A stretch of DNA of 15,705 nucleotides from contig CAXUHG010000128.1 in NCBI GenBank assembly GCA_964250805.1, forward strand, positions 1-15,705, read 5' to 3'. The stretch comes from JBBQVS01 sp964250805. Lineage in GTDB: Bacteria > Chloroflexota > Ktedonobacteria > Ktedonobacterales > Ktedonobacteraceae. A program made the position numbers and the translations under genes. Of the stretch, positions 12,273 through 15,705 are shown one piece after another. The notes under the pieces were generated by a model. It saw nothing but the letters and a program-made list of their open reading frames with translations, did not search any database and was not told the DNA's origin. Positions within the stretch are counted from its first letter, which is position 1. Each line of letters opens with the position of its first letter.

Positions 12273-14023
12273 CCCATCACATCACCGTGCCACAAGCTTT
12301 GTAGCTCTGATGATGTCTGTAGTAGGTCTTGCAAAGTACCTTGTGAATCTACACGTCCCTCTTTGAGAACGAGAATAGAGTCGGCACGTTGTAGCACGGT
12401 GCGTCGGTGCGAGACGACGAGGTAGGTGCTTTTACGCTGGCTAAAGAGGCGGTTCCATAACATGGATTCGGTCTCTATATCAAGGGCACTGGAAAGGTCG
12501 TCGAAGACAAAGAGTTCGGCGTCGCGCACAAACATACGCGCGGCAGCAGAGCGTTGCGCCTGTCCACCTGAGAGCTTGACGCCGCGTGTGCCAATCGTCG
12601 TATCCAATCCCTGCTCTAACCCTTCCAGGTCGCGCTCCATCACCGCTGCATGAATAGCATCCACGAGATCAACTCTATTCTCTGGCAAACCAAGCAGGAT
12701 GTTTTCTTTCAGTGTATCGCTAAAGAGGTGCGGCACCTGAGCCGTATATGCGCTATGTGGTGGCACAAAGAACGTAGCAGGGTCGTTTACCAACTGTCCA
12801 TTCCAGAATATCTCGCCTGTATCTTTTGGCAACAGACCAAGCAAAACCTCTAATAATGTTGTTTTGCCTGAGCCGATACGCCCCGTGATAACGGTCAGTG
12901 AGCCACGTTGCACACGCAGGTCGATGTTCTCGATACCTCTTCCTGTATCGGGATAGCGATAACTTAGCCCCTTCGCTTCCAACACTTGTAAATCGTCTGT
13001 CTTTACAGGAACGGTCAATGCAGGTATAGGTTTAGTGAGGTACAACGGCTTGTGCGCCACAAGTTGCTCTGTCGGTGCGCCCTGTAACAACCTGTCCATG
13101 CGCTGAAAGGCAACTTTTGTTTGCTTATAGTGCGCGAGAAAAACACCAAAGGAGTGCGTGGACTCGGTGGCAAAGGCGAGGTAGTAGATGAATAGAGCGA
13201 GGTCGCCGATACCAAGCTGCTTTGCGAGAATAGCCTGTGCCGCCAGAATAAGAATGAAGCCTGTTCCAAGATCGACGATATTGGCAAAGGCCGAGTGCAG
13301 TACCTGTGTAAGTACGGTATCTCTTAGCATGGCAACACGTCGCTGTTCGTTCAGCTTCTGAAAGTGCGCGACGACGTATGGCTCTGCTGTCGAGACCTGA
13401 ATCGCCTGTACCGCGCCGAAGATTTCACCGATGGCACTGGTGATACGCCCCGTTGCCTTACGACTAGCACGGCGATACTTTTCCAGGCGGTTGCTCACGC
13501 TTTGTACCGTTGCAATCACACCAATCAGTGGCACAAATACCAGTAGCGTAATCAGCACGTCGATTCTCAGCATGATGATAACTGCTGTAATGGCAAACAG
13601 AAGGTCTCCCATATTATCAAGCGTCCAACTGACGGCATCCTCCGCCTGTTCCGCATCGTCACGGAAGCGACTGATGGCCTCACCTGGAGAATCGGGAACG
13701 GCACGCGCCCCAGGTCGCTCAAGAATGCGCTCTAATAGGTTGCGGCGTAGAATATTCGCCATTGAGAAGCGATGCAGGTTATCAACGAGGCCACCCGCGA
13801 AGTACAATACAACACGCGCCAGTGCTGTCACCACGAGAAATGCGATTAGCGTCCAGAGCGTTCTTGTCAGGTGTGCCTCTTTCGGCAGCAAATTGAAGAA
13901 TTGCTGTGCGATCAAACCAGGGACGAGAGGCAAGACGCGAATAGTTATCCAGATAAGCGCGTTCAGGCTGTAGAGCCACGGACGATAGCGAATCATGCGC
14001 CACATGTACTGATAGGTTTTCAT
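12263..14023 (-). CDS. ABC half-exporter with degenerate Walker B (partner of 14020-15705)
   Basis: This 586-residue protein has an exporter membrane domain (about 1-310, six helices, near 18-42, 57-79, 139-172 as a pair, 247-266 and 272-295) and a C-terminal ATPase domain. Walker A is GRIGSGKT (381-388), the Q-loop AQVPHLFSDTLKENI (428-442), the signature a canonical LSGGQ (484-488) and the H-loop SHR (His539). Walker B reads LFVFDDLSSALD, so the catalytic glutamate is Asp509. This E-to-D change marks the degenerate-site subunit of heterodimeric exporters such as TM287/288, LmrCD and BmrCD. Its ATG overlaps the upstream gene's stop (ATGA), with GGAGG seven bases before it. The TAA stop lies inside the inverted-repeat arm at 12253-12272. 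Export of drugs, lipids or peptides is likely. Confidence 0.92.
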   Translation of the reverse strand: MKTYQYMWRMIRYRPWLYSLNALIWITIRVLPLVPGLIAQQFFNLLPKEAHLTRTLWTLIAFLVVTALARVVLYFAGGLVDNLHRFSMANILRRNLLERILERPGARAVPDSPGEAISRFRDDAEQAEDAVSWTLDNMGDLLFAITAVIIMLRIDVLITLLVFVPLIGVIATVQSVSNRLEKYRRASRKATGRITSAIGEIFGAVQAIQVSTAEPYVVAHFQKLNEQRRVAMLRDTVLTQVLHSAFANIVDLGTGFILILAAQAILAKQLGIGDLALFIYYLAFATESTHSFGVFLAHYKQTKVAFQRMDRLLQGAPTEQLVAHKPLYLTKPIPALTVPVKTDDLQVLEAKGLSYRYPDTGRGIENIDLRVQRGSLTVITGRIGSGKTTLLEVLLGLLPKDTGEIFWNGQLVNDPATFFVPPHSAYTAQVPHLFSDTLKENILLGLPENRVDLVDAIHAAVMERDLEGLEQGLDTTIGTRGVKLSGGQAQRSAAARMFVRDAELFVFDDLSSALDIETESMLWNRLFSQRKSTYLVVSHRRTVLQRADSILVLKEGRVDSQGTLQDLLQTSSELQSLWHGDVMGEK

Positions 14024-15705
14024 GCCTGTACCTCCTCTGTTGATATCTCTGGAAGCAAAAGGTCAATGGATTCCGTACTAACGTTAGGCGTCTCTAAACC
14101 TGTTTGCAGGAGTCGCGCAAAGCGTGAGCTACTATCTTGTGCTAACGTTTTTCGTTCGCCGTACTCAAGCATACGTCCACGTTCCAAGATCAGGATTTCG
14201 TCGGCACGTTGCACGGTACCGAGTCGGTGCGCGATGATGATGCCTGTGCGTCCAGTGAAGAGCTTGCTCACGGCACGTTCAATCAACCGCTCCGTCGCGG
14301 GATCGAGCCGAGACGAAGCCTCGTCGAGAATAACTAGCCCAGGATTTGCCAGGAAGACGCGTGCAAAGGCGAGCAGTTGCGCCTCACCAGCCGAGAGACC
14401 TTCACCATCGGAGCCTAATTCGGTATCCAATCCGTTTGGCAATGACTTATACCACGTTGTCAGGCCGAGGTCATCTAGCACCGCGAGAATACTTGCATCT
14501 GGAATGTTGGGATTGAAAAAGGTCAGATTGTCGCGTACCGTTGCATGAAACAACTGCACATCTTGCGTCACCATGCCGATATGTTGACGCATATCGCGTA
14601 GGCGTGCCTCGCGGATGGGAACGCTGCCAAGACGGATAGTACCCTCTTGCACATCGTAGAGGCGTAGTATGAGACGAGCAAGCGTTGTCTTGCCGCTACC
14701 TGTACGCCCTAGTACGCCAAGCACTCTTCCAGATTGTAGCGTGAACGTGATATCATGCAGAATTGTATCATCCGCATTATAGCCGAACGAAACACTATCG
14801 AACTCAACGGAGAGAGGTCCTGAAGGCAAAGTAGCCTCACCACCATCGCTGATACTACTTTGCATTTGTAGCAATTGTTGCACACGTTCGATACCTGCAC
14901 CAGCCTGCTGCAAGTTTTGTAGCTCTGTGCGTATCTGTTGTATCGGAGTCTCAAGTAGGTTAGTGTAGTAAAAGGTCAGGTAGACCGTGCCGAGCGTGAT
15001 GGCGTGAATGCTCCATAGGTAGGCACCAACGGCGAAGGCAAGGGCATTCCCAACGCCGAAGATTGCGATGGTCGTCATGAGCAGCGTGTAACTGGCGAGA
15101 CCCGCTTTACGGTTTACGGGCAACCATGCACGGAGCAGGGTATAAAATCGCTGCATAACATAGCTTGTCGCACCATTGGCACGGGTATCTGCCGTTCCCG
15201 CGAGTTGCTCTCCGATAAAGCCAAAGAACTCGGCATCCTTCTCACGGTGCTTTACCCAGAACGGCACAGCGTAAGAGCGAAGTCGAACGAGAACGATTAG
15301 AGCAAGCAAGGCAAATGCGCCCATCACTAGCCCAATGCGCCAGTCGGCGAGAAACAGAAATACGACGATGCCGACAATCAAGAGAGAGTTACCGAGCAGG
15401 TAGACAAACGATTGCGAGAAAAAGGTCGAGAGTGTGTTTACATCGCCGTCGATGCGCTCGATAATCTCGCCAGCGGTATGAGCCTTGTGAAAGGCCATGT
15501 CGAGCTTGAGACAGTGAGCCACAAGGTCGGTACGTAGCTGGTTGGTAGCAGTCCACGCTACATTCTCGCTAAGATAGGTAGCGATGACCGTCACAACCTG
15601 ATTAGCCAACGCAATAGCCACGAACAATACACCTGCGAGTACGAGTGGAGTTATATCGGCTCCTGTTGTAGCCGCATCGATGAAATAGCGCAAAATCTGG
15701 GGATT
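14020..15705 (-). CDS. ABC half-exporter with variant signature (5' end outside window)
   Basis: The reading frame is open to the window edge. The visible 561 residues begin NPQILRYFIDAA, so the true N-terminus (roughly 30-60 residues with helix 1) is missing. A TTG inside this stretch is an ordinary Leu codon, not a start. The membrane domain fills residues 1-280. The ATPase domain has Walker A GRTGSGKT (333-340), the Q-loop VTQDVQLFHATVRDN, Walker B LVILDE (457-462, catalytic Glu462) and the H-loop His493, but the signature is LSAGE (437-441) instead of LSGGQ. With the partner at 12263-14023 this gives one consensus site (this Walker A/B plus partner LSGGQ) and one degenerate site (partner FDD plus LSAGE). 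Its stop overlaps the partner's ATG by 4 nt. Confidence 0.92.
   Translation of the reverse strand, partial: NPQILRYFIDAATTGADITPLVLAGVLFVAIALANQVVTVIATYLSENVAWTATNQLRTDLVAHCLKLDMAFHKAHTAGEIIERIDGDVNTLSTFFSQSFVYLLGNSLLIVGIVVFLFLADWRIGLVMGAFALLALIVLVRLRSYAVPFWVKHREKDAEFFGFIGEQLAGTADTRANGATSYVMQRFYTLLRAWLPVNRKAGLASYTLLMTTIAIFGVGNALAFAVGAYLWSIHAITLGTVYLTFYYTNLLETPIQQIRTELQNLQQAGAGIERVQQLLQMQSSISDGGEATLPSGPLSVEFDSVSFGYNADDTILHDITFTLQSGRVLGVLGRTGSGKTTLARLILRLYDVQEGTIRLGSVPIREARLRDMRQHIGMVTQDVQLFHATVRDNLTFFNPNIPDASILAVLDDLGLTTWYKSLPNGLDTELGSDGEGLSAGEAQLLAFARVFLANPGLVILDEASSRLDPATERLIERAVSKLFTGRTGIIIAHRLGTVQRADEILILERGRMLEYGERKTLAQDSSSRFARLLQTGLETPNVSTESIDLLLPEISTEEVQA

Noticed and set aside
12057..12425. 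Several glycine- and proline-rich ORFs across the second gap
   Set aside because: They are translations of G/C homopolymers and N and run into the neighbouring real genes; no family resemblance.
13431..14548. Long plus-strand ORFs (180 and 225 codons) opposite the ABC exporter genes
   Set aside because: They are antisense to strongly conserved ABC motifs, overlap each other, are rich in Arg/Ser and have no recognisable domain.
15682..15693. TTG at 15691-15693 as the start of the upstream ABC half-exporter
   Set aside because: The frame continues to the window edge with NPQI before it, and helix 1 of the exporter fold would be missing; the gene is cut by the window.

Overview
The window looks like bacterial chromosome from a draft assembly: two 10-N scaffold spacers (158-167 and 12187-12196) are flanked by suspicious poly-G/poly-C. 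Genes are dense, mostly on the minus strand, with good Shine-Dalgarno sites and 4-nt ATGA/GTGA overlaps. Base composition is mixed: the ABC transporter genes are moderately GC-rich, while the restriction-modification block is visibly AT-rich. Gene content (several ABC-2 exporters, an ABC-LytTR fusion, an SDR tail ending FKRLSL, long intergenic fold-back repeats) makes me think of a Ktedonobacteria-like Chloroflexota member, but that is an inference from memory with no marker gene behind it.

Layout. 1-96 (+) is the C-terminal tail of a short-chain dehydrogenase-like gene. 243-1364 and 1437-2315 (-) encode an ABC-2 permease and its ATPase (pair 1). 2654-3562 and 3559-4545 (-) encode a second, BcrAB-like permease/ATPase pair (pair 2). 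4707-5723 (+), divergent from pair 2, encodes an ABC-type domain with destroyed catalytic motifs fused to a LytTR DNA-binding domain. 5871-6419 (-) is a GNAT acetyltransferase, 6450-7916 (-) a secreted SGNH/GDSL esterase with its own promoter, and 8201-8944 (-) an RlmB-type rRNA 2'-O-methyltransferase. 9072-9947 and 9951-11255 (-) are a probable restriction endonuclease and a DNA methyltransferase. 11546-12106 (+) is a PfpI/DJ-1-family protein. 12263-14023 and 14020-15705 (-, the latter cut by the window end) are the two half-transporters of a heterodimeric ABC exporter.

How the parts may work together. The strongest candidate for something new is 243-5723. It holds two ABC-2 efflux pairs and a one-component regulator whose sensor half is a non-hydrolysing relative of the pair-1 ATPase. 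Upstream of the pair-1 promoter are three clear and one weak direct repeat at 20-21 bp spacing, the geometry expected for LytTR-family binding. I propose that the pseudo-ATPase/LytTR protein controls the neighbouring exporters; this is inference.

Other structure. A family of long perfect inverted repeats sharing the end GTAGGGACC...GCGTCC occurs twice (2518-2652 and 5776-5858), each time just past a stop codon. Both scaffold gaps fall between convergent genes and are flanked by inverted-repeat arms, so they probably hide terminator hairpins or longer palindromes. No tRNA, rRNA, CRISPR array, transposase or replication origin was seen.
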